Shown piece after piece: positions 24,559-32,931 of a stretch of DNA of 64,000 nt. Origin of the DNA: Rhodococcus sp. BP22 (GTDB lineage Bacteria > Actinomycetota > Actinomycetes > Mycobacteriales > Mycobacteriaceae); the NCBI RefSeq assembly GCF_014281965.1, contig NZ_JACFTB010000003.1, forward strand, positions 186,001 through 250,000. The letters are read 5' to 3'. Positions within the stretch are counted from its first letter, which is position 1, and the number at the start of each line of letters is the position of its first letter. The notes beneath the pieces were generated by a model that was not told where the DNA came from, did not search any database, and was given only the letters and a program-made list of their open reading frames with translations. Position numbers and translations under genes: made by a program.

Positions 24559-25538
24559 ACCCACCTTCCGTCGAGGAGTTTCTCGATGGATCTCACGTCC
24601 TCTCGATTCCGTTGCACACCAAGTTTCGCGGCATCACCACCCGTGAAGTCATGCTGGTCCGAGGACCGGCAGGGTGGGGTGAATTCTCGCCGTTCATCGA
24701 GTACGACGACCAGGAATCCTCCGCGTGGCTGCGCTCTGCCATCGAAGCGGCCTGGGAGGGGCCGCCCACGCCGTACCGCGAGCGGGTCCGCGTCAACGCG
24801 ACAGTGCCCGCGGTGTCCGCGGCCGAGGTGCCGACAATTCTCGATCGGTTCCCCGGCGTCGACACCGCGAAAGTGAAGGTGGCAGAAAAGGGCCAGAGCG
24901 TCGCCGACGACGTCGAACGAGTGCGTGCCGTGCGCGCACTCGTGCCGCGGGTACGCGTCGACGCGAACGGAGGCTGGACCGTCGATCAGGCCGTGGAGGT
25001 CCTGTCGAAGTTGCTCGAAGACGGCGAACTCGAATACGCCGAACAGCCGTGTGCGACGGTGCCAGAACTCGTCGAGGTTCGCAGACGTCTACCGGCCGTT
25101 CGGATCGCAGCAGACGAAAGTATCAGGCGTGCCGAGGACCCACTGCGAGTTGTTCGAGCTGGGGGAGCCGATGTCGCCGTACTGAAAGTGGCGCCGCTCG
25201 GCGGGATGCGCGCGTTGCTGGAGCTGGCAGGCGAACTGGGCGAATACGGGGTTCCCGTGGTGGTCTCCAGCGCCTTGGACTCTGCTGTCGGTATGGCGTC
25301 CGGACTTGCTGCCGCGGCGGCCATTCCGAAACTCGAGTTCGCCTGCGGCCTCGGCACCGGAAGTCTGTTCGAATCCGATGTCGTTGCCCTGCAGGAACTT
25401 CTGGACGGCACTATGCACGCCGAGCCTGTCGAGCCCGACCCGGAGCGGTTGACGGCGCTGGCGGCACCGGAGGATCGGGCGCTGTGGTGGCGCGAGCGGG
25501 TGCGGCGGTGTTGGGCGGGAGCGCAGCCTGCGGAGTGA
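24555..25538 (+). CDS. menC: o-Succinylbenzoate synthase (MenC)
   Basis: The 327-residue enzyme belongs to the enolase superfamily and dehydrates SHCHC to o-succinylbenzoate. The KxK motif is in AKVKVAE, the three metal ligands appear in RVRVDANGGW, EYAEQPC and IAADES, and the second acid/base Lys is in VAVLKVAPLGG. The GTG start overlaps the thioesterase stop by four bases, indicating coupled translation. The last codons and the TGA stop lie inside the first copy of a dispersed repeat (from 25513), so the C-terminus CWAGAQPAE is repeat-derived. Confidence 0.93.
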   Translation: MNPPSVEEFLDGSHVLSIPLHTKFRGITTREVMLVRGPAGWGEFSPFIEYDDQESSAWLRSAIEAAWEGPPTPYRERVRVNATVPAVSAAEVPTILDRFPGVDTAKVKVAEKGQSVADDVERVRAVRALVPRVRVDANGGWTVDQAVEVLSKLLEDGELEYAEQPCATVPELVEVRRRLPAVRIAADESIRRAEDPLRVVRAGGADVAVLKVAPLGGMRALLELAGELGEYGVPVVVSSALDSAVGMASGLAAAAAIPKLEFACGLGTGSLFESDVVALQELLDGTMHAEPVEPDPERLTALAAPEDRALWWRERVRRCWAGAQPAE

Positions 25539-25613
25539 CCTGGGGGCGGGAGCGCAGCCTGCGGAGTGAGCAGGTAGTGACCAGGGAATCGGGAGTCCAG
25601 CCTGTTGAGTGCC
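25513..25613. repeat. Three copies of a dispersed GC-rich repeat at the end of menC
   Basis: Copies at about 25513-25540 and 25543-25570 share GCGGGAGCGCAGCCTGCGGA; a diverged third copy is at 25588-25613. The first provides the menC C-terminus and stop. The core CGCAGCCTGCG is an 11-base near-palindrome. The same family occurs at 2890-2943. Confidence 0.8.
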
Positions 25614-25683
25614 GGGGAAACAATCCTGAGGTACTCTTTCCCACGTCGTTCGCCGAACGTGAAGATCTGGGAGGAATTTCGAA

Positions 25684-26130
25684 GTGGTTGCTGCACTGAA
25701 GGAATCGTTGCTCGACGAGTCCAAGCGCGATGCTGTAATGCGTGATGTCTTGGCTTTGATCGACGCGGAGGTGTCGGACAAGAAGGGCGCGAGCGGCTTG
25801 GCCGTCAAGGGCGGTTACGGGGCGGTCAAGAAGGTCGGCCCGTCGTACATCGAGCGGGCCGTCGAACAGTTGTGGCCCGAGTTCGTGGACAAGTTGGAGC
25901 CGCTGTGGCAGTCGTACAATGCTGCTCCGGTGGGGTCGTTCTCGGACTATCTCGTCGCCAACTCGGATCAGGCATCGGACGCGCTGCTGGCGGTCACGGA
26001 CGAGCGTATCGATGAGACGGACAAGAGCGTGGTGAAGAAGTTCTACGGGAGCCTTCGTGGCTCGGCGAAGAAGAATGTTGCCGAGGCGTTGCCGCGCGTC
26101 GGTGACCTGGTCACCACGTACGCAGGCTAG
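25684..26130 (+). CDS. DUF6918 family protein
   Basis: This 148-residue, Lys- and Asp-rich soluble protein begins at a GTG (MVAALKESLLDESKRDAV). It is mainly helical, with a glycine-rich loop (KGGYGAVKKVGPSYIERAV) in the first half and a basic C-terminal part (KFYGSLRGSAKKNVAEALPR). This pattern matches actinobacterial proteins annotated as DUF6918, which have no known function. GAGG lies upstream near 25672. It follows the dispersed repeat after menC by about 70 bases and is closed by a strong terminator. No link to menaquinone synthesis is evident. Confidence 0.75.
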   Translation: MVAALKESLLDESKRDAVMRDVLALIDAEVSDKKGASGLAVKGGYGAVKKVGPSYIERAVEQLWPEFVDKLEPLWQSYNAAPVGSFSDYLVANSDQASDALLAVTDERIDETDKSVVKKFYGSLRGSAKKNVAEALPRVGDLVTTYAG

Positions 26131-26143
26131 GCATTTCGTCTCG

Positions 26144-26183
26144 GATGAAGGGGATACGTTCGCAAGGACGTATCCCCTTCATC
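26144..26183. terminator. Bidirectional intrinsic terminator
   Basis: GATGAAGGGGATACGT (26144-26159) and ACGTATCCCCTTCATC (26168-26183) form a perfect 16-bp stem with an 8-base loop. It lies between convergent DUF6918 and DUF2252 genes, and its right arm overlaps the last codons of the DUF2252 gene. Confidence 0.85.
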
Positions 26184-27597
26184 TGCTTGTGAGGCGGCCG
26201 TTCTTGATCGCCTGCAGTAGCAGTGCATGATCAGCCTCGGTTTGATCGGCGTACAGCCGCGCGAATCTGGAAAGCGCCACATCGAGAACGTCGGATTTGC
26301 CCACGTAGCCGGCGATCATCGAGGCCCCACTGGTCCGGGCGTGACCTTTCGCCAGCAGTCTGCCGACAACACCTGCGTAGTCGACGAGCGCAGGGGCGTC
26401 GATCGAGGACAGGTCGATGGTTCCCTTCATGTTGCGGAACTGTCGGACGTAGTACTGGCGCCCGTCGATGGTCGTCCACCCCAGCAGTGGATCGCTCACG
26501 GTCTGCAGATCCTGCTGGTACTCCACGACGCGTTGGCCCTGATGTGCATGCCACGCGGACTCGCCGTGGACATAGGGGGCCAGGACGGAGCGTCGTGCCT
26601 GCTTGAGTTGAAGGAACACGACGTCGTCGGGACTGCTGCCTTCCAGGAGCGCCACATAGGCGCGCAGGCCGACACTGCCGACGCCGACGACGCGATGCGC
26701 GACGTCGATCAACGTGTAGCCACCGAGCACGCGGCGCCAATGCGGGGACAAGGTGGCCAGGTACTCGTCGAGTCCTTGGGCGAGCAGTTCTTCGTCACGG
26801 GCAGGGATGCGTGTGGTGATCGGCGGTTCCTCGACCAGGCGGCGCTGCCCCTCGTGTTCGAAGGTGAATCTGGGGAGCGCACGATCGCTGGTACTTCGCC
26901 GAGCCTTCTTCGATGCCCGTTTGATCTCCTTGCGCAACGACCCTTCGGTGACGTCTGCCTCCAGTTTCTCGGCGGTCAGGCGTTGGAAGGACCGCGACAT
27001 CAGCGGTTCGTCGGCCAGTCTCGACACTTCGAGTCGGTAGGAGCGGACGCAGGCAGCTACTGCTTCCTCACATTGGGATTCGGTACGGCCGTTCTGCCGT
27101 CCGGCCACCCAGATGCTCGCGGCGAGGCGTCGTAGATCCCATTCCCAGCCCCCCGGATGTGCCTCGTCGAAATCGTTGAGATCGATCACCAGGTCGCGTT
27201 CGGGGGAAGCGTAGAACCCGAAATTTCCCAGGTGCGAGTCCCCGCTGATGATGGGCGTGATTCCCGTGGACGGCAACAGTGCGACGTCTCGCGCCATGAC
27301 GATCGCAGTCCCGCGGAGGAACCCGTAAGGAGACTCGGCCATCCGCTGGACGCGCACCGGTATCAGCCAGTCGATGCGACCGTCGTGCGAGAACTCGATC
27401 TGCCGGATCGGATCCGGTCGGTCGTGGGGCGCGGTCCAGTCGCCCATCGATTCGCGGGAGACCTTCTCGCGCAGGCTCCGACCGAGCTCGTATCGCTCGG
27501 CCCTCGGCGTCGGACGAGCCCTCAACGTCGCAAACGACCGTTTGTCGTCTTCGCCGATGCTGGCGACGACGGCGTGGCCATGGGGAGCGTTGGGCAT
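26179..27597 (-). CDS. DUF2252 family protein
   Basis: The 472-residue protein matches DUF2252 over its length. Characteristic segments are SPYGFLRGTAIVMARD, ISGDSHLGNFGFYASPERDL, VIDLNDFDEAHPGGWEWDLR and VVGVGSVGLRAYVALLEG. The GDSHLGNFG and DLNDFDEA motifs resemble the catalytic loop and metal-binding Asp of aminoglycoside-phosphotransferase/kinase-like folds, so a phosphotransferase-type activity is plausible but not shown. The start is the ATG at 27597. It lies between menC and menD where M. tuberculosis has bpoC, together with a flavin reductase gene. It is probably expressed from its own promoter. Confidence 0.85.
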   Translation of the reverse strand: MPNAPHGHAVVASIGEDDKRSFATLRARPTPRAERYELGRSLREKVSRESMGDWTAPHDRPDPIRQIEFSHDGRIDWLIPVRVQRMAESPYGFLRGTAIVMARDVALLPSTGITPIISGDSHLGNFGFYASPERDLVIDLNDFDEAHPGGWEWDLRRLAASIWVAGRQNGRTESQCEEAVAACVRSYRLEVSRLADEPLMSRSFQRLTAEKLEADVTEGSLRKEIKRASKKARRSTSDRALPRFTFEHEGQRRLVEEPPITTRIPARDEELLAQGLDEYLATLSPHWRRVLGGYTLIDVAHRVVGVGSVGLRAYVALLEGSSPDDVVFLQLKQARRSVLAPYVHGESAWHAHQGQRVVEYQQDLQTVSDPLLGWTTIDGRQYYVRQFRNMKGTIDLSSIDAPALVDYAGVVGRLLAKGHARTSGASMIAGYVGKSDVLDVALSRFARLYADQTEADHALLLQAIKNGRLTSR

Positions 27598-27658
27598 AGG
27601 TGAACTCTAGGACCTGGCTGTCTCGGAGATGGGTCAGGTCGTGCAGCGGGCGGCAGAG

Positions 27659-28252
27659 TCAGGGTCGCGTGGGGCGATCGAGCGAGCGCACCCGAGGTGG
27701 GAGCCCCCATTCGGTTCGGCCGAGCCTGCTGAGTGGGGCGATGTCGGCGAACGACGGTAGGCCGTCTTCGGCGAGGAATTCGGGGCGCACGGCGACGGCG
27801 ACGACGTTGCCCATGACGACGAAGGAGTCACCGACTTCGATGATCCGATGCAGGGTCGCCTCGATGGCTATCGGTGATTCGGCGACGCGCGGGGGAGAGA
27901 CTTTCTCGCTGGGCTCGTGCGAGATTCCGAGTTCGTCCAGTTCACTGACGCCGTGTTCGTAGTCGGCGGACGACGCATTCACCTGTTCCATGAGCGGTTC
28001 GGTTGCGAGATTGATCACGAACTCGCCCGTTGCCTCGATGTTCCGCAGGCTGTCTTTTCGGCCTACCGAGGTGAATTGCACCACCGGCGGGTTGGCCGAG
28101 GACACCGAAAAGAAGCTGTAGGGAGCGAGGTTCGCCACACCTTCCGGCGACAGTGTCGACACCCAGGCGATGGGTCGCGGCACGACCGAGGCGGTGAGCA
28201 CGCGATAGAAGCCGCTCGGGGGCATTTCGGACGGATGGAAGACGGTGCGCAT
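27659..28252 (-). CDS. Flavin reductase family protein (FMN-binding split barrel)
   Basis: The 197-residue protein has the flavin-reductase-like domain: RVLTASVVPRPIAWVSTLS near the N-terminus, NLAPYSFFSVSSANPPVVQF in the middle and DSLRNIEATGEFVINL after it. These enzymes bind FMN and either reduce free flavin for monooxygenases or act as flavoprotein oxidoreductases of unknown substrate. The ATG at 28252 is 119 bases from the divergent menD start. A functional link with the flavin monooxygenase at 10.2 kb is possible but the distance of 16 kb makes it speculative. Confidence 0.85.
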   Translation of the reverse strand: MRTVFHPSEMPPSGFYRVLTASVVPRPIAWVSTLSPEGVANLAPYSFFSVSSANPPVVQFTSVGRKDSLRNIEATGEFVINLATEPLMEQVNASSADYEHGVSELDELGISHEPSEKVSPPRVAESPIAIEATLHRIIEVGDSFVVMGNVVAVAVRPEFLAEDGLPSFADIAPLSRLGRTEWGLPPRVRSLDRPTRP

Positions 28253-28371
28253 CGGTTCATAGTGTCAAAGGACTCTGAAGCAGACGGCATCGGTTATTCG
28301 AAAGACCGGCTTGGGATTCGAAGACTAGGCCGAATACGCCGCGCCGCGTCGAATCTGACAACCTTGGAGAT

Positions 28372-29982
28372 GTGAATCCGTCCAGTGCTCAGGCCACCGC
28401 CGTCGTCGACGAGCTGGTTCGGGGTGGTGTTCGTGAGGTCGTGCTGTGCCCGGGCTCGCGTAATGCTCCGCTCGCGTTCGCGCTACAGGAAGCCGACGCT
28501 GCAGGCTTGCTGCGGTTGCACATGCGGATCGACGAGCGCACCGCGGGATTCCTTGCGATCGGGTTGATTCTGGCCGGGGGGCGTCCTGTTCCGGTGGTCA
28601 TGACCTCCGGAACCGCGGTCGCCAATCTGGGGCCAGCCGTTCTCGAAGCGAACTATGCACGAATGCCGCTGATCGTGCTGAGTGCGAACCGGCCCTACGA
28701 GATGCTCGGCACCGGCGCAAATCAGACCATCGAGCAGTTGGGGCTATTCGGCAGTCAGGTGCGAGCCACGGTCAGCCTGGGTCTGGCAGAGGACGGGTCC
28801 GGACAGAACAGTCAGTGGCGCAGCGCGGTATGCAGGGTGCTGGCGGCGGCGCGTGGAACTCGATCGGGCAACGCCGGTCCGGTGCACTTCGACATTCCGC
28901 TACGTGAGCCTTTGGTACCCGATATCGGCGACCGTGAGCCCGCCGGTCTCGGACGTCCCGACGGCGCAGCCTGGACGACGACCCAGCAGGCAACTCTCGA
29001 TGTGCCGGTCGACATCGATCTCACCGTGGACACGATCGTCGTCTCCGGTCACGGTGCAGCCCTACGGCCCGAACTGGCGGGCCTGCCGACGGTCGCGGAA
29101 CCGACGGCTCCCTTGCATGGCGTCCCTCTGCATCCGATGGCTCTGTCGCAGCTGAAGCCGCGTCAGGTGATCATCACCGGGCGTCCGACACTGCATCGAA
29201 CCGTCTCGAAAGTGCTGGCCGATCCGGCTGTCGACGTCTTCGCCTTGACGACGGGTCCGCGGTGGCCCGACGTGTCCGGCAACGTCCTTGCCACCGGCAC
29301 CCGCGCGCGCGTGTCGGGGACGCCGAGGGCAGCCTGGTTGGAGCGTTGCGCGACGCTGTCCGAGAAGGCGGATCGCGCCGTCCGAGATCAGCTCGATGCG
29401 CATCCCAAGCCGACGGGACTCCACGTCGCGGCAACGGTGATGTCCTCGCTGCGCGTCGGCGATCGGTTGCTGTTGGGAGCTTCGAACCCGGTTCGCGACG
29501 CGGCCTTGGTGAGTTATCCGAGCGAAGGCGTTTCCGTGTTGTCCAACCGTGGGGTCGCGGGAATCGACGGCACTGTCTCGACGGCCGTCGGTGCGGCGCT
29601 GGCAGGTGGGGGTCGCACGATTGCGCTTCTCGGCGACCTGACGTTTCTTCACGACGCGTCCGGCTTGCTCATCGGTACGGGGGAGCCACGGCCGAGTGAT
29701 CTCACGATCGTCGTCGCCAACGACGACGGCGGTGGCATCTTCGAACTTCTCGAGCAGGGGGATCCGCAGTACGCCGGTGCGTTCGAGCGAGTGTTCGGAA
29801 CTCCTCACGGCATGGATCTGGCGGCGTTGTGCGCGGCGTACCGCATCCCGCATCGCAGTGTCGACACAGCTGAGCTTGCCGTTCTGCTGGAGGGCAATGC
29901 CGATGGCATCCGAGTCCTCGAGGTCACCACCGAGCGGTCGGGGCTAAGGGAGTTGCACGCGGGGATTCGCGCTCGTCTCTAG
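28372..29982 (+). CDS. menD: SEPHCHC synthase (MenD)
   Basis: This 536-residue thiamine-diphosphate enzyme joins 2-oxoglutarate (after decarboxylation) to isochorismate, the first committed step of menaquinone synthesis. The N-terminal [14 protein letters not shown], the catalytic-domain motif [15 protein letters not shown] with the activating Glu, [17 protein letters not shown], and the C-terminal ThDP-binding region [15 protein letters not shown]...[14 protein letters not shown] are all present. The start is a GTG. The stop codon shares the palindrome CTAG with the stop of the convergent DUF2505 gene. MenF (isochorismate synthase) is not in the window. Confidence 0.94.
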   Translation: MNPSSAQATAVVDELVRGGVREVVLCPGSRNAPLAFALQEADAAGLLRLHMRIDERTAGFLAIGLILAGGRPVPVVMTSGTAVANLGPAVLEANYARMPLIVLSANRPYEMLGTGANQTIEQLGLFGSQVRATVSLGLAEDGSGQNSQWRSAVCRVLAAARGTRSGNAGPVHFDIPLREPLVPDIGDREPAGLGRPDGAAWTTTQQATLDVPVDIDLTVDTIVVSGHGAALRPELAGLPTVAEPTAPLHGVPLHPMALSQLKPRQVIITGRPTLHRTVSKVLADPAVDVFALTTGPRWPDVSGNVLATGTRARVSGTPRAAWLERCATLSEKADRAVRDQLDAHPKPTGLHVAATVMSSLRVGDRLLLGASNPVRDAALVSYPSEGVSVLSNRGVAGIDGTVSTAVGAALAGGGRTIALLGDLTFLHDASGLLIGTGEPRPSDLTIVVANDDGGGIFELLEQGDPQYAGAFERVFGTPHGMDLAALCAAYRIPHRSVDTAELAVLLEGNADGIRVLEVTTERSGLRELHAGIRARL

Positions 29983-30497
29983 AGGGAGTCGTTCGGATCG
30001 TTTTGTGCGGCAACCCAATCGATGGTTTCTTGGGTTTCGGTGTCGATGATGTCCTTGATCATGTCGTTGACGAGAGACTCGATCTTGCCGCCGATGAGTG
30101 GAATCTTGACCGTGGAGCTGCCCTTGACAGTCAGCTTCGCCCCGGTGCCCGCAGGCCGGAGAGCCAACGTGCCTGCGACCCTGGCTGGGAGCGAGGACGA
30201 TCCGCCCGTCAAGGTGCCGTCCGCGTGGTCGCCTTGCAGCGGGCCCCAGTGGTCGGACCGGGTGATCAGCAGGGTGCCCTTGATGACCTTCTTGACCAAT
30301 GCCGGTAGCTCGGTCACGCCGACTTCTTCCGAGATGTCCACTGTCAGACCGCCATCCTCGTGACTGGTCAGCTGGTAGCCCTCGGTCTTCTCGGCCTTGG
30401 CGAACCTGGCCATCCACTGCTCCTCGCTGGTCAGTGCCTGGTAGACCTGGGCGGGAGTGTGCTCGGAGGAAATGGTGAACTCGAAGTCGCGCGACAT
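29979..30497 (-). CDS. DUF2505 (SRPBCC-like) family protein
   Basis: I start at the ATG at 30497 ([20 protein letters not shown]), giving 172 residues; the longer frame is a shadow of the divergent gene. The opening strand followed by the helix [17 protein letters not shown] and the C-terminal helix [19 protein letters not shown] are typical of DUF2505, actinobacterial proteins of the Bet v 1/SRPBCC fold that enclose a hydrophobic ligand pocket. Ligand and function are unknown. It is convergent with menD and overlaps its stop by four bases; the start is 64 bases from the divergent DUF3592 gene. Confidence 0.8.
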   Translation of the reverse strand: MSRDFEFTISSEHTPAQVYQALTSEEQWMARFAKAEKTEGYQLTSHEDGGLTVDISEEVGVTELPALVKKVIKGTLLITRSDHWGPLQGDHADGTLTGGSSSLPARVAGTLALRPAGTGAKLTVKGSSTVKIPLIGGKIESLVNDMIKDIIDTETQETIDWVAAQNDPNDSL

Positions 30498-30561
30498 GTC
30501 AGCAGAGGCTACCGTCAGGCGCCCACCTGTGCGCCGAACTCGGGAAGTAACCTCTATCGAC

Positions 30562-31005
30562 GTGGACGCCCCCGACAGTGCCGACGGACCGAACAAGGGG
30601 TTGGCTCGCGCGCGGATTTCGGTTCTCGTCGTCGCGATCGGAATTTCCGTGCTGGCGTTTCTTCTCGTCGTTGCAGCGTGGCAGAACGATCGAACGATCA
30701 CCTCCGACGAGGGAACGGCGACGGCAGAGGTCCTCTCGGCAGGCAGACTCCGCTCTGCGGTCAGCTTCATCACTCCCGACGGGGTCACCCACAATCCACA
30801 ACTGGGTGTGCTCTATCCGACCAATCTGATAGCCGGGCAACGAATCGACGTCGAATACAACAAGGCCGACCCCGATCTCGTTCGCGTGTCCGGCCGCGAT
30901 GCGAGCGTTGCGATCATCCCGGCCGCGTCGGTCATCGTCGTGACCTGGCTGATTGCACTTCCAGTTCAACTGCTTCTTCGTAGGCGTGAACAAGCCCATC
31001 GGTAA
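30562..31005 (+). CDS. DUF3592-type two-pass membrane protein (Rv0556-like)
   Basis: I start at the GTG at 30562 (VDAPDSADGPNK), giving 147 residues; the upstream frame belongs to the opposite strand gene. There are two membrane segments (about residues 20-40, RISVLVVAIGISVLAFLLVV, and 112-130, SVIVVTWLIALPVQLLL) with an extracytoplasmic region in between containing AEVLSAGRLRSAVSF and IDVEYNKADPDLVRVSG. This is the layout of DUF3592, in which a small beta domain sits between two helices. It lies between menD and the glycosyltransferase as does Rv0556 in M. tuberculosis. Function unknown. Confidence 0.75.
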   Translation: MDAPDSADGPNKGLARARISVLVVAIGISVLAFLLVVAAWQNDRTITSDEGTATAEVLSAGRLRSAVSFITPDGVTHNPQLGVLYPTNLIAGQRIDVEYNKADPDLVRVSGRDASVAIIPAASVIVVTWLIALPVQLLLRRREQAHR

Positions 31006-31080
31006 CCGTTCGGGTGAACTTCGCTCGCCCGTAACGTCGACGCTCCCTGGTAGCAGAAGACGCTCCCCACACTGAGGATC

Positions 31081-32217
31081 GTGCGAGTAGCCATCGTTGC
31101 GGAATCGTTCCTACCCAACATGAACGGCGTCACCAACTCGGTGCTCAGAGTGCTCGAGCATCTCGAACGAACCGGCCACGACGCCATGGTCATCGCGCCG
31201 GACAACCCGTCGGGCAGCCCCCGGGCAGACACCCTAATAGGGCGAATTCCGGTCCACCGGGTGCCGGCCGTCATGGTGCCCAGGGTGAGCTCGCTCCCCG
31301 TCGGGGTGCCGGGGCCTTCCCTGACGGCGGCTCTGCGCGGGTTCGGCCCCGACATCGTGCATCTCGCGTCGCCGTTCGTCCTCGGCGCGGGCGGGATGGC
31401 GGCCGCCAAACGGCTCGGAGTTCCCTCGGTCGCGGTCTACCAGACCGATGTCGCAGGGTTCGCCGAAAGCTACGGGCTCGGCCTGACGTCGAAAGCTGTG
31501 TGGCGGTGGACGCGTCGGGTTCACCGCGGTGCGGCGCGGACGCTTGCGCCGTCCTCGTCCGCGGTCCAGGCCTTGGAGGAGCACGGTATTCCGCGGGTGC
31601 ATCGATGGGCTCGAGGCGTCGACGCTGTCCGGTTCGCACCGTCCGCCCGCCGAGAAACATTGCGCAGACAGTGGGCGCCGAGCGGCAAGCTCATCGTCGG
31701 GTTCGTCGGACGGCTTGCACCGGAGAAGCACCTCGAGCGGCTCGCCTCGCTGAGCGAGTCCACCGAACTCGTGATCGTCGGTGACGGTCCGGAGCGGGGT
31801 GCGCTGGAGAAGCTGATGCCGTCGGCGATCTTCACCGGGCAGCTGGGCGGCGAAGAGCTCGCCCAGGCGTACGCGAGCTTCGACATCTTCGTTCACCCGG
31901 GCGAACACGAGACGTTCTGTCAGGCCGTCCAGGAAGCCCTCGCCAGTGGAATTCCCGTCATCGGACCCGACGCAGGTGGACCACGAGACCTGATCACACA
32001 CTGCCGCAACGGATATCTGTTGCCGGTGGACCGGTTCGCGGAACTCCTCCCGAGCGCGGTGTCGGCACTCGCGTCGCCGAAGATGCGAGCTCGGTTCGGT
32101 GAGGCAGCGCGGAGGTCCGTGCTGCACCGCACCTGGCCCGTGATCTGCGATGAACTTCTCGAGCACTACTACGAGGTCCTCGGTTGGGAAAACCGCGCCG
32201 CGCTCCGGACGGCGTGA
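31081..32217 (+). CDS. GT4 mannosyltransferase, MgtA/PimB-type (Rv0557-like)
   Basis: The 378-residue enzyme is a GT-B glycosyltransferase of family 4. The N-terminal [20 protein letters not shown], the donor-binding [16 protein letters not shown] and the EX7E-type motif in [19 protein letters not shown] are intact. The order menD, DUF3592, this gene, menG matches M. tuberculosis, where the equivalent Rv0557 (first called PimB, then MgtA) transfers mannose to a glucuronosyl diacylglycerol used for lipomannan-type glycolipids. I therefore favour that role over phosphatidylinositol mannoside synthesis. The GTG start is followed 16 bases after its stop by menG. Confidence 0.8.
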   Translation: MRVAIVAESFLPNMNGVTNSVLRVLEHLERTGHDAMVIAPDNPSGSPRADTLIGRIPVHRVPAVMVPRVSSLPVGVPGPSLTAALRGFGPDIVHLASPFVLGAGGMAAAKRLGVPSVAVYQTDVAGFAESYGLGLTSKAVWRWTRRVHRGAARTLAPSSSAVQALEEHGIPRVHRWARGVDAVRFAPSARRETLRRQWAPSGKLIVGFVGRLAPEKHLERLASLSESTELVIVGDGPERGALEKLMPSAIFTGQLGGEELAQAYASFDIFVHPGEHETFCQAVQEALASGIPVIGPDAGGPRDLITHCRNGYLLPVDRFAELLPSAVSALASPKMRARFGEAARRSVLHRTWPVICDELLEHYYEVLGWENRAALRTA

Positions 32218-32233
32218 CCCGTAAGCTCGAGAC

Positions 32234-32926
32234 GTGCCTACAAGTTCGCGTGCAACGCTCGACAAGGACCCACACGAGGTCGCATCGATGTTCGACGGCG
32301 TCGCCCGTCGCTACGACATCACCAACACCGTGCTGTCCTTCGGCCAGGACCGCAGCTGGCGGAAGGCCACGCGCGCCGCGCTGAATCTGAAAGCGGGCGA
32401 GAAAGTCCTCGATCTCGCAGCCGGTACCGGGGTGTCGACGGTCGAACTCGCTCGCAGTGGTGCGTGGTGCGTTGCCACCGACTTCTCGAAGGGGATGCTG
32501 CAGGCAGGTTCCGGTCGTCCGGTCCCGATGGTCGCGGGCGATGCGATGCACCTGCCGTACGCCGACGCGAGCTTCGACGCCGCAACCATTTCCTTCGGGC
32601 TGCGCAACGTCTCGGATTTCGAGGCCGGACTACGTGAGATCGCCCGCGTCACCAAGCCAGGCGGAAGGCTCGTCGTCTGCGAATTCTCGACGCCGGTCTT
32701 TCGGCCGTTCCGCACGGTCTACATGGAATACCTGATGAAAGCGCTTCCCGCAGTCGCTCGGGCGGTCTCGAGCAACCCTGACGCGTACGTGTACCTGGCC
32801 GAGTCGATCCGGGCATGGCCCACGCAGGATGAACTCGCGACGCGGATCGCCGACAGCGGTTGGTCGAACGTGCAGTGGCGGAACCTGACCGGTGGGGTCG
32901 TGGCTCTGCACCGTGCCGTTCGCTGA
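32234..32926 (+). CDS. menG: Demethylmenaquinone methyltransferase (MenG/UbiE)
   Basis: This 230-residue SAM-dependent methyltransferase performs the ring C-methylation of demethylmenaquinone. The N-terminal [20 protein letters not shown], the SAM-binding [16 protein letters not shown] and the family motif [20 protein letters not shown] identify UbiE/MenG, and [20 protein letters not shown] completes it. The GTG start is 16 bases after the mannosyltransferase gene, so the two are likely cotranscribed. The menJ gene is convergent, with five bases between the stops. Confidence 0.93.
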   Translation: MPTSSRATLDKDPHEVASMFDGVARRYDITNTVLSFGQDRSWRKATRAALNLKAGEKVLDLAAGTGVSTVELARSGAWCVATDFSKGMLQAGSGRPVPMVAGDAMHLPYADASFDAATISFGLRNVSDFEAGLREIARVTKPGGRLVVCEFSTPVFRPFRTVYMEYLMKALPAVARAVSSNPDAYVYLAESIRAWPTQDELATRIADSGWSNVQWRNLTGGVVALHRAVR

Positions 32927-32931
32927 TCACC

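Noticed and set aside
25513..25613. CRISPR array at the end of menC
   Set aside because: Only three copies, with almost no spacers and one diverged copy; this is a dispersed repeat, and no cas gene is present.
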